NCBI GenBank assembly: GCA_030602185.1
Contig: JAUWAE010000005.1
Location: 1-40,676 of the forward strand
Reading direction: 5' to 3'
Length of the DNA: 40,676 nucleotides
Source: Comamonadaceae bacterium
GTDB taxonomy: Bacteria; Pseudomonadota; Gammaproteobacteria; Burkholderiales; Burkholderiaceae_C
The stretch's first letter is position 1. Every line of letters starts with the position of its first letter. A program made the position numbers and the translations under genes. The notes under the pieces were generated by a model, which was given only the letters and a program-made list of their open reading frames with translations, had not been told where the DNA came from and did not search any database. This document shows, piece by piece, positions 26,509-37,359 of the stretch.

Positions 26509-27135
26509 ATGACCGCGCTCGTTCCCCCCTACTGGGCCGCCGCGTGCGACCACCTCATGCAGCGCGACCGCGTGATGAACAAGCTCATCCCGCAGTTCCC
26601 CGACGTCTGCCTGCAGTCGCGTGGCGATCCCTTCACCACGCTGGCGCGCAGCGTGATCGGCCAGCAGATCTCGGTCAAGGCCGCGCAGGCGGTCTGGGAC
26701 CGGTTTGCCGCCCTCATGCCCAAAATGGAGCCGGCCCAGTTGCTGCGCCTGAAGGTGGACGACATGCGCACCGCCGGCCTGAGCGCGCGCAAGGTGGAGT
26801 ATCTCGTCGATCTGGCACTGCATTTCGACAACGGCATTCTGCAGCCCGACCAATGGCAGGGCATGGACGACGAGGCCATCATCAAGCAACTGGTGGCCAT
26901 ACGGGGCATCGGCCGCTGGACGGCCGAAATGTTCCTGATCTTTTACCTCATGCGCCCCAACGTGCTGCCGCTCGACGACGTGGGCCTGATCCGGGGCATC
27001 AGCCAGAGCTATTTCTCGGGCGACCCGGTCAGCCGCAGCGACGCGCGCGAGGTGGCCGCCGCCTGGGCGCCGTACTGCAGCGTCGCGACTTGGTATATTT
27101 GGCGCTCGTTGGACCCGGTGCCGGTCGCTTACTGA
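26509..27135 (+). CDS. alkA: DNA-3-methyladenine glycosylase II family (HhH-GPD)
   Basis: This base-excision repair glycosylase removes alkylated purines. The 208-residue protein is a compact HhH-GPD domain: FTTLARSVIGQQISVKAAQA (residues 42-61), then the helix-hairpin-helix VAIRGIGRWTAEMFLIFYLM (129-148) and the catalytic Asp in PNVLPLDDVGL (Asp156 or 157). It lacks the N-terminal Ada or AlkA beta domain of the E. coli enzyme, as is common for short bacterial homologues. The ATG is 7 bases after the cysS stop. The symbol alkA is used for the family; strict orthology is not claimed. Confidence 0.88.
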   Translation: MTALVPPYWAAACDHLMQRDRVMNKLIPQFPDVCLQSRGDPFTTLARSVIGQQISVKAAQAVWDRFAALMPKMEPAQLLRLKVDDMRTAGLSARKVEYLVDLALHFDNGILQPDQWQGMDDEAIIKQLVAIRGIGRWTAEMFLIFYLMRPNVLPLDDVGLIRGISQSYFSGDPVSRSDAREVAAAWAPYCSVATWYIWRSLDPVPVAY

Positions 27136-27174
27136 CCCGCGCCGCGGCATACAAAAGACCACAGGAGTTACACC

Positions 27175-28158
27175 TTGGCCAAGAAGAATTTTCTGGATTT
27201 CGAGCAACCGATTGCGGAGCTCGAAACCAAGATCGAAGAACTGCGTTACGTGCAGTCCGAGTCGGCGGTGGACATCTCGGAAGAGATCGAGCAGCTCGGC
27301 AAGAAAAGCCTGCAGCTCACCAAGGACATCTACAGCAACCTGACCCCCTGGCAGGTGACCAAGATCGCCCGCCACAGCGACCGGCCCTACACCCAGGACT
27401 ACATCAACGAAATCTTCACCCATTTCGTGGAGTTGCACGGCGACCGCCATTTCTCGGACGACCTGAGCATCGTGGGCGGCCTGGCCCGCTTCAACGGCCA
27501 GCCCTGCATGGTGATCGGCCACCAGAAAGGCCGTGACACCAAGGAGCGCACCGCGCGCAACTTCGGCATGACGCGACCCGAGGGTTACCGCAAGGCCTTG
27601 CGCCTGATGAAGCTGGCCGAAAAGTTCAAGCTGCCGGTCTTCACCTTCGTGGACACCCCTGGCGCCTACCCCGGCATCGACGCCGAAGAGCGCGGCCAGT
27701 CCGAAGCCATTGGGCGCAACATCTTCGAGATGGCGCAGCTGGAGGTGCCCATCATCTCCACCATCATCGGCGAGGGGGGCTCGGGTGGTGCCCTGGCCAT
27801 CTCCGTGGCCGACCAGGTGCTGATGCTCCAGTACTCGGTGTACTCCGTCATCAGCCCGGAGGGCTGTGCCTCCATCCTGTGGAAGACGAGCGAGCGCGCC
27901 TCTGACGCCGCCGAGGCGCTGGGCATCACCGCGCACCGCCTCAAGGCCTTGGGTCTGGTGGACAAGATCGTGAACGAGCCGGTGGGCGGTGCCCACCGCG
28001 ACCACAAGCAGATGGCGGCCTTCCTCAAGCGTGCGCTGAACGACGCTTACCGCCAGGTGGCCGACCTGAAGGTGAAGGAGCTGCTGGACCGCCGCCACGC
28101 GCGCCTGAACAGCTACGGCCGCTTCACCGACACCAAGGCCGACGCCCGCCGAGGCTGA
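27175..28158 (+). CDS. accA: Acetyl-CoA carboxylase carboxyltransferase subunit alpha
   Basis: AccA pairs with AccD to transfer carboxyl from biotin to acetyl-CoA, the first step of fatty-acid synthesis. The 327-residue product has [20 protein letters not shown], then [15 protein letters not shown] and [12 protein letters not shown]. Also present are [33 protein letters not shown], and [19 protein letters not shown] with [14 protein letters not shown]. The start is TTG at 27175, supported by AGGAG at 27163-27167 and by the family N-terminus [10 protein letters not shown]; no nearby ATG fits. It precedes tilS by 11 bases. Confidence 0.95.
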   Translation: MAKKNFLDFEQPIAELETKIEELRYVQSESAVDISEEIEQLGKKSLQLTKDIYSNLTPWQVTKIARHSDRPYTQDYINEIFTHFVELHGDRHFSDDLSIVGGLARFNGQPCMVIGHQKGRDTKERTARNFGMTRPEGYRKALRLMKLAEKFKLPVFTFVDTPGAYPGIDAEERGQSEAIGRNIFEMAQLEVPIISTIIGEGGSGGALAISVADQVLMLQYSVYSVISPEGCASILWKTSERASDAAEALGITAHRLKALGLVDKIVNEPVGGAHRDHKQMAAFLKRALNDAYRQVADLKVKELLDRRHARLNSYGRFTDTKADARRG

Positions 28159-28169
28159 CCGGCCCTGCC

Positions 28170-29159
28170 ATGGCCCAGGCTGAGCCGCCCACCCCCGATG
28201 CGGCGGTGAAGGCCCTGCAGGCCTGGGCCGCACGCCATCCGCTGCCGCCCACCAACCTGGCTCGCCCCTGGGCGGTGGCCTACAGCGGCGGTGCCGACTC
28301 CACCGCGCTGCTGCGGGCGGCCCATGCGTTGTGGCCAGGACGGGTCCAGGCCTTTCACGTTCACCATGGGCTGCAGCCCGCGGCCGATGGTTTTGTGCAC
28401 CACGCCGAGGCGGCCTGTACCGCCCTGGGTGTGCCCTTGCACGTGGAGCGTGTGCAGGCGGCCCACCGACTTGGGCAGAGCCCCGAGGATGCTGCCCGCC
28501 AAGCGCGCTACGCGGCACTCGCCCGTCTGGCCCACGCCCATGGCGCGGCCTGGGTGTTGCTGGGGCAGCACGCCCAGGACCAGGTGGAAACCGTGTTGCT
28601 GGCGCTTACCCGCGGCGCCGGCGTGGCGGGCCTCGCTGGCATGCCCGAGGCCATGGAACGCTTGGGGGTGTGTTTTGGACGGCCGTTGCTCCAGGTGGAT
28701 GCCCGGGCCCTGCGGGCAGCGCTTGAAGCGCACGGTGTGCCCTACCTGGACGACCCCACCAACACCGACGAACGCTACACGCGCAACCGGCTGCGTGCCC
28801 GGTTGCTGCCGCCCTTGCTGGAGGCATTTCCCGCCAGTCTGGACACCGTCGGACGCAGCGCCCGCCTGCTGGCGCAGGCGCAACGGCTGCTGGACGAGGT
28901 GGCCAGCCAAGACCTGACCGCTGTGGGCGACCCGCCGTCGATCCGCAAGCTCCAGGCGCTGGGCCGCGATCGCCAGGCCAACGTGTTGCGCCGCTGGTTG
29001 CGCCTGGGCTGGCAGGCCGTGCCCAGCGAGGCCCAGCTGGAGGAACTGCTGGACCAGCTGGCCGACTGCCGCACGCGGGGCCACCGGTTGCGGTTGAAGG
29101 TGGCCACCGGCCAGGTGCTCCGGGAGGGCCCGGTCCTGCGTTACATCCCCTCGGTATAA
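28170..29159 (+). CDS. tilS: tRNA(Ile)-lysidine synthase
   Basis: TilS converts the wobble cytidine of tRNA-Ile(CAU) to lysidine so that it reads AUA. The 329-residue product carries the PP-loop YSGGADSTALL (residues 38-48) and the family block QSPEDAARQARYAALARLA, then LGQHAQDQVETVLLALTRG. It continues with GRPLLQVDARALRAALE and YLDDPTNTDERYTRNRLRA, all diagnostic. The C-terminal domain is short compared with E. coli TilS (about 430 residues), as in many betaproteobacteria. The stop codon overlaps a TATAAT that probably belongs to the lysC promoter. Confidence 0.93.
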   Translation: MAQAEPPTPDAAVKALQAWAARHPLPPTNLARPWAVAYSGGADSTALLRAAHALWPGRVQAFHVHHGLQPAADGFVHHAEAACTALGVPLHVERVQAAHRLGQSPEDAARQARYAALARLAHAHGAAWVLLGQHAQDQVETVLLALTRGAGVAGLAGMPEAMERLGVCFGRPLLQVDARALRAALEAHGVPYLDDPTNTDERYTRNRLRARLLPPLLEAFPASLDTVGRSARLLAQAQRLLDEVASQDLTAVGDPPSIRKLQALGRDRQANVLRRWLRLGWQAVPSEAQLEELLDQLADCRTRGHRLRLKVATGQVLREGPVLRYIPSV

Positions 29160-29160
29160 T
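29155..29160 (+). promoter_or_regulatory. Putative -10 element of the lysC promoter
   Basis: TATAAT is a perfect sigma70 -10 hexamer and overlaps the tilS stop codon, leaving about 65 bases of leader before lysC. No good -35 stands 16-18 bases upstream, so support is moderate. Confidence 0.45.
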
Positions 29161-29231
29161 CCACGGGTTTTGCGCCTTACTGCCGGCAACGCAATCCATT
29201 TTTCCGTCGGCGCCTCACTACTCCTTCCGCA

Positions 29232-30515
29232 ATGGCTTTGATCGTTCACAAATACGGTGGCACAAGCATGGGCTCCACAGAGCGCATCCGCAATGTCGCC
29301 AAGCGCGTGGCCAAGTGGCACCGCGCCGGCCACCAGATGGTGGTGGTTCCCAGCGCCATGAGTGGCGAAACCAACCGGTTGCTGGCCCTGGCCAAAGAGC
29401 TGGCGCCCGCCAAGCCGGGCAACGCCTACGGTCGCGAACTCGACCAGCTGGCCGCCACCGGTGAACAGGCGTCTTCCGCACTGCTGGCCATTGCCCTGCA
29501 GGCCGAAGGCCTGGAGGCCGTTAGCTTCTCGGGCTGGCAGGTCCCCATCAAGACCAACAGCGCGTACACCAAGGCCCGCATCGAGTCGATCGACGACGAG
29601 CGCGTGAAGGCCGAATTGGCCGCCGGCAAGGTGGTCATCATCACCGGCTTCCAGGGCATTGATGAAGGCGGCAACGTGACCACATTGGGCCGGGGCGGCT
29701 CCGACACGTCGGCCGTGGCCGTGGCGGCTGCCATCCAGGCCAAGGAATGCCTGATCTACACCGACGTGGATGGCGTCTACACCACCGACCCGCGCGTGGT
29801 GCCCGAGGCGCGCCGCCTGGAGCGCGTCAGTTTCGAAGAAATGCTGGAAATGGCCAGCATGGGCTCCAAGGTGCTGCAGATCCGCTCGGTGGAGTTTGCC
29901 GGCAAGTACCGCGTGCCCATCCGTGTGCTGTCCAGCTTCACGCCCTGGGACATCGACCTGAACGAAGAAGCCAGTTCTGGCACCCTGATCACTTTTGAGG
30001 AAAACGACACCATGGAACAAGCCGTTGTTTCCGGCATTGCCTTCAACCGCGACGAAGCCAAGGTCTCTGTGTTGGGCGTGCCCGATACCCCAGGCATCGC
30101 CTACCAGATCCTGGGCGCCGTGGCCGACGCCAACGTCGAAGTGGACGTGATCATCCAGAACATCAGCAAAGACGGCAAGACCGATTTCAGCTTCACCGTC
30201 AACCGCAACGACCTGGCCAAGACGCTGGACCTGCTCAAAGACAAAGTGGCGCCCAAGCTGGGGGCTTCCGAGGTGCTGGGCGATGCCAAGATCTGCAAGG
30301 TCAGCATCGTGGGCATTGGCATGCGCAGCCACGTGGGTGTGGCCAGCCGCATGTTCCGTTGCCTGAGCGAAGAGGGCATCAACATCCAGATGATCTCGAC
30401 CTCCGAGATCAAGACCTCGGTCGTGATCGACGAGAAGTACATGGAACTGGCCGTGCGCGCTCTGCACCGCGAATTCGACCTCGACCAGCCGGCCGATACT
30501 TTGGCATCCAAGTGA
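29232..30515 (+). CDS. lysC: Aspartate kinase
   Basis: Aspartokinase phosphorylates aspartate, the committed step to lysine, threonine and methionine. The 427-residue monofunctional enzyme starts MALIVHKYGGTSMGSTERI (KYGGTS replaces the usual KFGGTS, a conservative change). It has TGFQGIDEGGNVTTLGRGGS and YTDVDGVYTTDPR in the kinase domain. Two C-terminal ACT domains are recognisable from about residue 265 (VSVLGVPDTPGIAYQILGAV; then VSIVGIGMRSHVGVASRMF), where allosteric inhibition by lysine or threonine is expected. It is followed by tRNA-Ser, 40 bases after the stop. Confidence 0.96.
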   Translation: MALIVHKYGGTSMGSTERIRNVAKRVAKWHRAGHQMVVVPSAMSGETNRLLALAKELAPAKPGNAYGRELDQLAATGEQASSALLAIALQAEGLEAVSFSGWQVPIKTNSAYTKARIESIDDERVKAELAAGKVVIITGFQGIDEGGNVTTLGRGGSDTSAVAVAAAIQAKECLIYTDVDGVYTTDPRVVPEARRLERVSFEEMLEMASMGSKVLQIRSVEFAGKYRVPIRVLSSFTPWDIDLNEEASSGTLITFEENDTMEQAVVSGIAFNRDEAKVSVLGVPDTPGIAYQILGAVADANVEVDVIIQNISKDGKTDFSFTVNRNDLAKTLDLLKDKVAPKLGASEVLGDAKICKVSIVGIGMRSHVGVASRMFRCLSEEGINIQMISTSEIKTSVVIDEKYMELAVRALHREFDLDQPADTLASK

Positions 30516-30519
30516 CCAT

Positions 30520-30547
30520 TTGCCTCGTGTTTTTTGAGGCATAATAT
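30520..30547 (+). promoter_or_regulatory. Promoter of tRNA-Ser
   Basis: TTGCCT (30520-30525) and TAATAT (30542-30547) are separated by 16 bases, and the tRNA begins 9 bases after the -10. A 5-bp inverted repeat GCCTC/GAGGC spans the spacer. Confidence 0.6.
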
Positions 30548-30555
30548 GAAGTTCT

Positions 30556-30648
30556 GGAGCGATGACCGAGAGGCCGAAGGTGCTCCCCTGCTAAGGGAGT
30601 ATGCGGTGTAGAGCCGCATCGAGGGTTCGAATCCCTCTCGCTCCGCCA
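30556..30648 (+). tRNA. tRNA-Ser (anticodon GCU)
   Basis: This is a complete class II tRNA with encoded CCA. The acceptor GGAGCGA (30556-30562) pairs with TCGCTCC (30638-30644). The anticodon arm is CTCCC-CTGCTAA-GGGAG with anticodon GCT at 30590-30592, reading AGC and AGU. A long variable arm (ATGCGG/CCGCAT) is typical of serine tRNAs, and the T arm is GAGGG-TTCGAAT-CCCTC. It has its own promoter and a strong terminator, so it is a single-gene unit. Confidence 0.97.
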
Positions 30649-30652
30649 GTAC

Positions 30653-30690
30653 AAAGCCCAAGTGATTCATTCACTTGGGCTTTTTGTTTG
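30653..30690 (+). terminator. Intrinsic terminator of tRNA-Ser
   Basis: AAAGCCCAAGTGA (30653-30665) pairs perfectly with TCACTTGGGCTTT (30671-30683) around a TTCAT loop, followed by a T-rich tract. It starts 5 bases after the tRNA CCA. Confidence 0.92.
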
Positions 30691-30712
30691 GTTTTTTCGT
30701 TTGGTTTTTTCG
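30687..30712 (+). repeat. Two tandem copies of a 13-base T-rich unit
   Basis: TTTGGTTTTTTCG occurs twice in direct succession immediately after the tRNA-Ser terminator. It probably reflects slippage and adds further T-tracts. Confidence 0.7.
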
Positions 30713-30880
30713 TGCCACCACCGGGCAAATCCCCTCGCATCCATGGCTCAAGTTTGGCGTCGTTCAAACGGTGCGAAATACTCACCGGTTGAGTGCCAGT
30801 GAAGAGGGCTTGTGGTTGGTCGTCTCCAACCGATGAATGCCCCGTGGTGCGTCAGCCGGGGACTGCCCGGCAGCAAACAA

Positions 30881-31690
30881 TCAACTGGCTGGTGCCTGCA
30901 GTGGCCATGGCCGCAGTGCTGGCCGCATCGCCTCGTAGGCTCTGGCGACCTGGAGTACGCCCAGGTCGTCGTGCCGACGGCCAGCAATTTGCAAGCCGAT
31001 GGGCAAGCCCGAAGACGAGTAGCCGCAGGGGATGGAGGCGGCGTGGGATTGTGGATGGAATGTCGACAAAGGCACTTGACAGCTGCCCCCCATGAGATTG
31101 GTGATCATGGGAGCGGAGCCCTGGAATGGCACGTGCGTCAGCTCGATGCCGGTTTGTTGCTTGAACAGCTCGCCATGGAGGTGGGCTGCGCTGGCAATCC
31201 CGTACGAGCCATAGTTATGCCGCCCGGGATTGGCTTTGACCATTTCAACGAACTCCTTCAGTGTTTTTGCTGGAGAGTCGATGGGTACTGCAAACAAATT
31301 ATTGGTCTTGATCGTCAAGACAGCGGGAGTGAAATCCTTGAATGGATCGAACGGCAGCTTTTCCATCACCGCTGGTTGCTGGATCAGGACGCTGTTGTGA
31401 GACAGGATGGTGTAGCCGTCTGCCGCTGCCCTTGCAACGGCGTGTGCGCCAATGATTCCGGATGCGCCGGCTTTGTTGTCCACAATGACCGGCTGGCCCC
31501 AAGCTTTTTGCAGCTTTTCAGCAACCATCCGGGCAATCATGTCTGAAGCCCCCCCTGGCGGGTAAGGGACGACTATTTTTACGGGTCGATTGGGGTAGTT
31601 GGATTTGGCCAGTACAGATGCAGCTGTCCATGGGCCAGTGGCCAAGAGGGCCAGGGTGGTGGTGCCAAATCCACGCTTCGTCATCTTCAT
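30881..31690 (-). pseudogene. Chimeric remnant: Bug/TctC-type solute-binding protein fused to an amidase C-terminus
   Basis: From the ATG at 31690 (AGGAG just upstream) the product begins like a Bug-family periplasmic receptor: a signal peptide, then [40 protein letters not shown], then THVPFQGSAPMITNLMGG. At about 31065-31090, where a Bug protein should continue for another 100 residues, the sequence switches. It then reads HAASIPCGYSSSGLPIGLQ, IAGRRHDDLGVLQVARAYEA, which is the C-terminal end of an amidase-signature enzyme. The two parts are in frame. The simplest reading is that an operon of bug then amidase lost the DNA between by deletion. Neither half can be functional as such. It stands alone between tRNA-Ser and fumC. 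Confidence 0.8.
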
Positions 31691-31839
31691 CAGTTTGTCT
31701 CCTGGGTTTTGAGAGGGCTTCTTCCTCACCGAGCCCATTGTTGGGAGACGCCGAGTTCAAGACTGTCGGCTTTTGGCACTTCCAGGCCACCCGGCCGGCG
31801 CCGTTTCCGGGCGGTCCGGCGACCCTGGTTGCATCAGGG

Positions 31840-31869
31840 TTGGACTTGTCGAGGGTTCAGGCGTTTAAT
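31840..31869 (+). promoter_or_regulatory. Putative promoter of fumC
   Basis: TTGGAC (31840-31845) and TTTAAT (31864-31869) are 18 bases apart, about 80 bases ahead of the fumC start. Both are fair sigma70 matches. Confidence 0.35.
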
Positions 31870-31951
31870 GGGCGGCATGGATGCCGGTACGGTGGCAGGC
31901 GCGTCTGGACTTGCTGCCTGCTGCCGTCGCTGGCCAACCAACACGACCGCC

Positions 31952-33403
31952 ATGTCTGCACCTGCCGATGCCACCTCTCTGCCGCTTTCTGCGCCGCCCG
32001 CAGCCATGCGCAGCGAGCGTGACGCCATGGGCGCCATCGACGTCCCGGCCCATCGGCTCTGGGGTGCGCAGACGCAAAGATCGCTGCATTTTTTTGCCAT
32101 TTCCACCGAGCGCATGCCGCAAGAGCTGCTGCAGGCGCTGGCGATGGTGAAGCTTGCCGCTGCCCGTGTGAACCTCAGCCTCGGTCTTCTGCCGGCCGAC
32201 AAGGCCAACGCCATCGCCCGTGCCGCCGAGGAGGTGCTGGCCGGCGAGCACGACTTGGAGTTTCCACTCTCGGTGTGGCAGACGGGCTCCGGCACGCAGA
32301 GCAACATGAACATAAACGAGGTGCTGGCCAACCGGGCGTCGGAACTGCTGGGCGGTGAACGCGGACAGACCCGGCTGGTCCACCCCAACGACGACGTCAA
32401 CCTCGGTCAGTCGTCGAACGACGTGATCCCGACGGCCATGCATCTGGCCGCTGCTCGCGGCATTGCGTACACCCTGTTGCCCGCGCTGGCGGCGCTGCGC
32501 GCCTCCCTGGCCGGCAAGCGCGAGGCCTTTGCGGGCATTGTCAAGATCGGCCGCACCCATTTGCAGGACGCCACCCCGCTGACGCTGGGCGATGAGTTCT
32601 CGGGCTACGTGGCGCAGCTCGACCAAGCGCAGTCGCACATCCAGAGCACGCTGGCCTCGCTCTATCCGTTGGCCATTGGGGGTACGGCCGTGGGCACTGG
32701 ACTGAACACGCACCCTGCGTTCGGGCAACGTGTGGCCGACGAACTGGCGCAGCTTGCAGGGTTGCCGTTCGTCAGTGCCCCCAACAAGTTTGCCGCGCTG
32801 GCGTCGCACGACGGCCTGGTCGCCATGCATGGGGCGCTCAAGACGCTGGCGGTGGCCTTGATGAAGCTGGCCAACGACATCCGTTGGCTGGCCTCCGGGC
32901 CCCGATCCGGATTGGGCGAGATCGCCATTCCCGAGAACGAGCCCGGCAGTTCCATCATGCCGGGCAAGGTGAACCCCACCCAGTGTGAGGCTTTGACCAT
33001 GGTCTGCTGTCAGGTCATGGGCAACGATGTCGCCATCAGTGCCGGAGGCGCCGCGGGGAACTTCGAACTCAACGTCTACAAGCCGCTGATTGCGCACAAC
33101 CTGTTGCAGAGCATCCGTCTGCTGGGTGACGGCATGGCGAGTTTCGATGCACATTGCGTGCGCGGGATCGAGGCGCAGCGTGAGCGCATCGCGGAACTGC
33201 TGGACCGCTCACTGATGTTGGTGACCGCGCTGGTGCCGCACATTGGTTATGACCGCGCGGCGGAAATCGCCAAACGCGCCCACCACGAAGGCAGCACGCT
33301 GCGCGAAGCGGCGCTGGCCACAGGGTACGTGTCGGCGGACGACTTCGACCGCTGGGTGGTGCCGGCCGACATGGCAGGCGCCGGGCGCGGCAAGCCCCGG
33401 TGA
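31952..33403 (+). CDS. fumC: Fumarate hydratase, class II
   Basis: FumC is the iron-independent fumarase that interconverts fumarate and malate in the TCA cycle. The 483-residue product has [39 protein letters not shown] and [19 protein letters not shown]. It also has the superfamily signature [20 protein letters not shown] with the catalytic Ser. The ATG at 31952 (MSAPADATS) gives about 16 more residues than E. coli FumC; an ATG at 32006 (MRSERDAMG) is an alternative start nearer the usual length. It converges on the yigZ-like gene with a 25-base gap. Confidence 0.95.
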   Translation: MSAPADATSLPLSAPPAAMRSERDAMGAIDVPAHRLWGAQTQRSLHFFAISTERMPQELLQALAMVKLAAARVNLSLGLLPADKANAIARAAEEVLAGEHDLEFPLSVWQTGSGTQSNMNINEVLANRASELLGGERGQTRLVHPNDDVNLGQSSNDVIPTAMHLAAARGIAYTLLPALAALRASLAGKREAFAGIVKIGRTHLQDATPLTLGDEFSGYVAQLDQAQSHIQSTLASLYPLAIGGTAVGTGLNTHPAFGQRVADELAQLAGLPFVSAPNKFAALASHDGLVAMHGALKTLAVALMKLANDIRWLASGPRSGLGEIAIPENEPGSSIMPGKVNPTQCEALTMVCCQVMGNDVAISAGGAAGNFELNVYKPLIAHNLLQSIRLLGDGMASFDAHCVRGIEAQRERIAELLDRSLMLVTALVPHIGYDRAAEIAKRAHHEGSTLREAALATGYVSADDFDRWVVPADMAGAGRGKPR

Positions 33404-33428
33404 TGGACTCACGGGGGCTGTCTCGAGG

Positions 33429-34031
33429 TCAGGTGGTGGGTGCGTCGGTGTTCACCCAACGCAGCTGGCCCTGTCCACCGTTGTCAAGGTGGTCTTGCAG
33501 CGGGGCGGCTTCAGGTGCCGGCAGTTGGAAGCGCGCGGTGACGCGCTCTCCATGGTGGATGTCCAGCGTGGTGGCACCAGCCTGTTGAAGCTCCCGCCGG
33601 AGCCAGCCCTCCAGGGCGTAGGGCACGTCGCATGCCAGGGTCTGCAGCTTCACCAATGGGATTTTTTCGGCCTGCAGCAGGGCCTGCGCCACCGCGTCGG
33701 TATAGGCCCGCACCAGGCCACCCGCGCCGAGTTTGATGCCGCCAAAGTAACGCACCACCGTGGCCAGAACGCCCTCGAGCTGTTGCCGGCGCAGCACTTC
33801 GAGCATTGGCCGGCCAGCGGTGCCGCTGGGCTCGCCGTCGTCCACGGCGGCGGATTCGCCACCGGCCATCAGCGCCCAGCAGACGTGGGCCGCGCCAGGG
33901 TGCTGGGCGCGCAGAGCGTCCACCATGGCTTGCGCCTGCGAGCGGCCATCCACCGCTTGCACCGTGGCCAGGAAGCGGCTTTTCTTGATGACCAGCTCGT
34001 GATGAACCGGTACACGAAGGGAGTAAGGCAT
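33429..34031 (-). CDS. yigZ: YigZ/IMPACT family protein
   Basis: The family is conserved from bacteria to eukaryotes; the eukaryotic IMPACT protein modulates translation control, while the bacterial role is unclear. The 200-residue product has IKKSRFLATVQAVDGRSQA, then AVDDGEPSGTAGRPMLEVL and ATVVRYFGGIKLGAGGLVRA, with the C-terminal ferredoxin-like domain after residue 135. These blocks are diagnostic and length is typical. It lies about 50 bases downstream of adk on the same strand and could be the last gene of that run. Confidence 0.92.
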   Translation of the reverse strand: MPYSLRVPVHHELVIKKSRFLATVQAVDGRSQAQAMVDALRAQHPGAAHVCWALMAGGESAAVDDGEPSGTAGRPMLEVLRRQQLEGVLATVVRYFGGIKLGAGGLVRAYTDAVAQALLQAEKIPLVKLQTLACDVPYALEGWLRRELQQAGATTLDIHHGERVTARFQLPAPEAAPLQDHLDNGGQGQLRWVNTDAPTT

Positions 34032-34083
34032 GGGGGCGAAGCTTACCGCACCCCATGGACCCGACCGGTGCCGGGTCTGGGGG

Positions 34084-35649
<1,566 letters not shown>

Positions 35650-35653
<4 letters not shown>

Positions 35654-35847
35654 GGGGCAGGGGGCAGCCGGCTCGCTTCTTCTTCGCTGATCTCCCGTGC
35701 CTCGTTTTCCAGCATGATCGGGATGCCGTCGCGGATCGGGTAGGCCAGCCGGGCGCTGCGGGAGATCAGTTCCTGGGTGTCGCGCTGGTAGATCAGCGGG
35801 CCTTTGGTGACCGGGCAGACCAGCAGTTCAAGGAGTTTGGTGTCCAT
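35650..35847 (-). CDS. Trm112-like small zinc-ribbon family protein (UPF0434)
   Basis: The 65-residue protein reads [20 protein letters not shown], then [20 protein letters not shown], matching the Trm112/UPF0434 family in length and pattern. In eukaryotes and archaea Trm112 activates methyltransferases; the bacterial role is not established. Only one Cys of the possible zinc site is visible, usual for bacterial members. It overlaps lpxK by 20 bases and kdsB by 4, in the order normally seen in Burkholderiales. Confidence 0.92.
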
Positions 35848-36931
35848 GCGGCGATGATAGTGCGTCCAGGTCGTGTTGCAGCCGGCTCAGCAGCTCGGGT
35901 GGCAGCGTCTGGCGCAGTGGCACGGCCCAGACTTGCGGGTTGTTGGCCGACCGTTGTAGCCGCGGAAACAGCTTGACGGCATCCTTTTCGGTGCAGAACC
36001 ACACTGTGGTCGGGCTGTGACGGGCCAGGGCGTTCTGCAGTTGCTCGCCGCTGGCGTGGTCGGGCAGGGCCAGGGTGTGTTGCAGTGCCAGGCCGTGGGC
36101 GCGCAGCATGTCAAAAAACGCCTCGGGTTGGGCGATGCCCGCCAGCGCGCCCAGCTGCACCGCGTCGGCCTGGGCCCACTGGGCCAGGTCGCGGGTGCGG
36201 CCGTCTGGGGCGAGGGCGTGGCCCGCCAGCGTGCGCTCGCTGCGGTAAGCCGCGGCCAGCAGGGGCGGGGGTTCCGGTGCGTGCGGCGCAGGGTTGTAGA
36301 GCAGGTACAGCGGCCCCTGGCCCCAGGCTGGTGCCGGCCACGGCTCGCGCAACATGCCGGCCGGCAGCAGCCAGCCGTTGCCGATGCCCCGTGCGTCAAA
36401 CACCACCAGGGTGATGTCGCGCTGCAAGGCCCAGTGTTGCATGCCGTCGTCACTGACGACGACGTCCACCTCGGGGTGCTGGGTCAGCAGCATCTGCCCC
36501 GCAGCCACGCGGTCGCGTCCCACCACCAGCGGCACGCCGGTGGCCTGGGCGATCAGCAGCGGTTCGTCGCCGCAGACCGCGCTGTCGCTGTCGGCTCGCA
36601 CCTCCACGCAGCCCTGGTCGCTGCGGCCATGGCCGCGCGAGATCACGCCCGGGCAACGCCCCTTAGCGCGCAGGTCCCGCACCAGCGCGATGACGGTGGG
36701 CGTTTTGCCGGCCCCACCCACCACCACGTTGCCCACCACCACCACCGGCACCGGCAAACGGTGTGTGCGGGCCCAGCCCAGCCTGTAGAACAGCCGGCGC
36801 AGCCACAGCGCCAGTCGGTACAGTTGCGACAGCGGCCACAGCCACAAGGCCAGCCCGCGGCGGTGTGGCCAGGCCGCCACCAGGCGCTGGGCGAAGGTGG
36901 GGTGGCGCGGGGCCGGGGCGTCAGCGGCCAA
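35828..36931 (-). CDS. lpxK: Tetraacyldisaccharide 4'-kinase
   Basis: LpxK phosphorylates the 4' position of the tetraacyl-disaccharide lipid A precursor at the inner membrane. The 367-residue product starts with a hydrophobic membrane-associating segment ([19 protein letters not shown]), then the P-loop in [40 protein letters not shown] and [18 protein letters not shown] follow in order, and later [16 protein letters not shown]. It overlaps exbD by 11 bases and the trm112-like gene by 20. The nearby lpxH at 22462-23277 belongs to the same pathway but is in a different transcript. Confidence 0.95.
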   Translation of the reverse strand: MAADAPAPRHPTFAQRLVAAWPHRRGLALWLWPLSQLYRLALWLRRLFYRLGWARTHRLPVPVVVVGNVVVGGAGKTPTVIALVRDLRAKGRCPGVISRGHGRSDQGCVEVRADSDSAVCGDEPLLIAQATGVPLVVGRDRVAAGQMLLTQHPEVDVVVSDDGMQHWALQRDITLVVFDARGIGNGWLLPAGMLREPWPAPAWGQGPLYLLYNPAPHAPEPPPLLAAAYRSERTLAGHALAPDGRTRDLAQWAQADAVQLGALAGIAQPEAFFDMLRAHGLALQHTLALPDHASGEQLQNALARHSPTTVWFCTEKDAVKLFPRLQRSANNPQVWAVPLRQTLPPELLSRLQHDLDALSSPHGHQTP

Positions 36932-37340
36932 GGGCTTGCTGGGTCGCGAAAGTGATCTGCTGCAGCCCGGAGCGGCGCGCGGCGTCCATCACGTTCACCA
37001 CCGCCTGGTGGCTGGCCGCTGCATCGGCGCTGATGACAATGATGTGTTCGCTGCCATTCGGGGCCGCCTGGCGCAGGGCTTGCACCAGCGCGTCCACGCT
37101 GGCCGGCTCGAGCACGCGGCCATTGACGGCATAGCGCCCGTCCTGACCCACCGACACCGTGACTTCCTTCGGGTGCTCGCGCGCCTGGTCAGCATTTGCC
37201 ACCGGAAGGTTGACGCGCAGTTCGGTGTACTTGCTGTAAGTGGTCGTCAGCATTAGGAAGATCAACACCACCAGCAGGATGTCGATGAACGGGATCAGGT
37301 TGATTTCCGGCTCTTCCCGGGTGCCGTTGCGAAAGTTCAT
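36921..37340 (-). CDS. exbD: ExbD/TolR-type biopolymer transport protein
   Basis: ExbD with ExbB converts proton motive force into energy for TonB-dependent (or Tol-type) envelope machinery. The 139-residue protein has an N-terminal cytoplasmic start [20 protein letters not shown] and one transmembrane helix ([15 protein letters not shown]) containing the conserved proton-carrying Asp just before it. A periplasmic domain follows ([11 protein letters not shown], then [20 protein letters not shown]). It follows exbB by about 19 bases. ExbD and TolR cannot be fully separated by sequence alone; the absence of tol/pal genes nearby favours ExbD. Confidence 0.92.
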   Translation of the reverse strand: MNFRNGTREEPEINLIPFIDILLVVLIFLMLTTTYSKYTELRVNLPVANADQAREHPKEVTVSVGQDGRYAVNGRVLEPASVDALVQALRQAAPNGSEHIIVISADAAASHQAVVNVMDAARRSGLQQITFATQQALGR

Positions 37341-37359
37341 GGCTGGCCTCCCGGCAGGT

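Noticed and set aside
30522-30540. GCCTC/GAGGC inverted repeat as a lysC terminator
   Set aside because: The stem is only 5 bp with a T-rich loop and no trailing T-run, and it coincides with the tRNA promoter spacer.
28113-30542. Minus-strand frame of about 800 codons opposite tilS and lysC
   Set aside because: Both plus-strand genes have complete family motifs; the minus frame has none.
31865-33154. Minus-strand frame opposite fumC
   Set aside because: Shadow of fumC; no recognisable domain.
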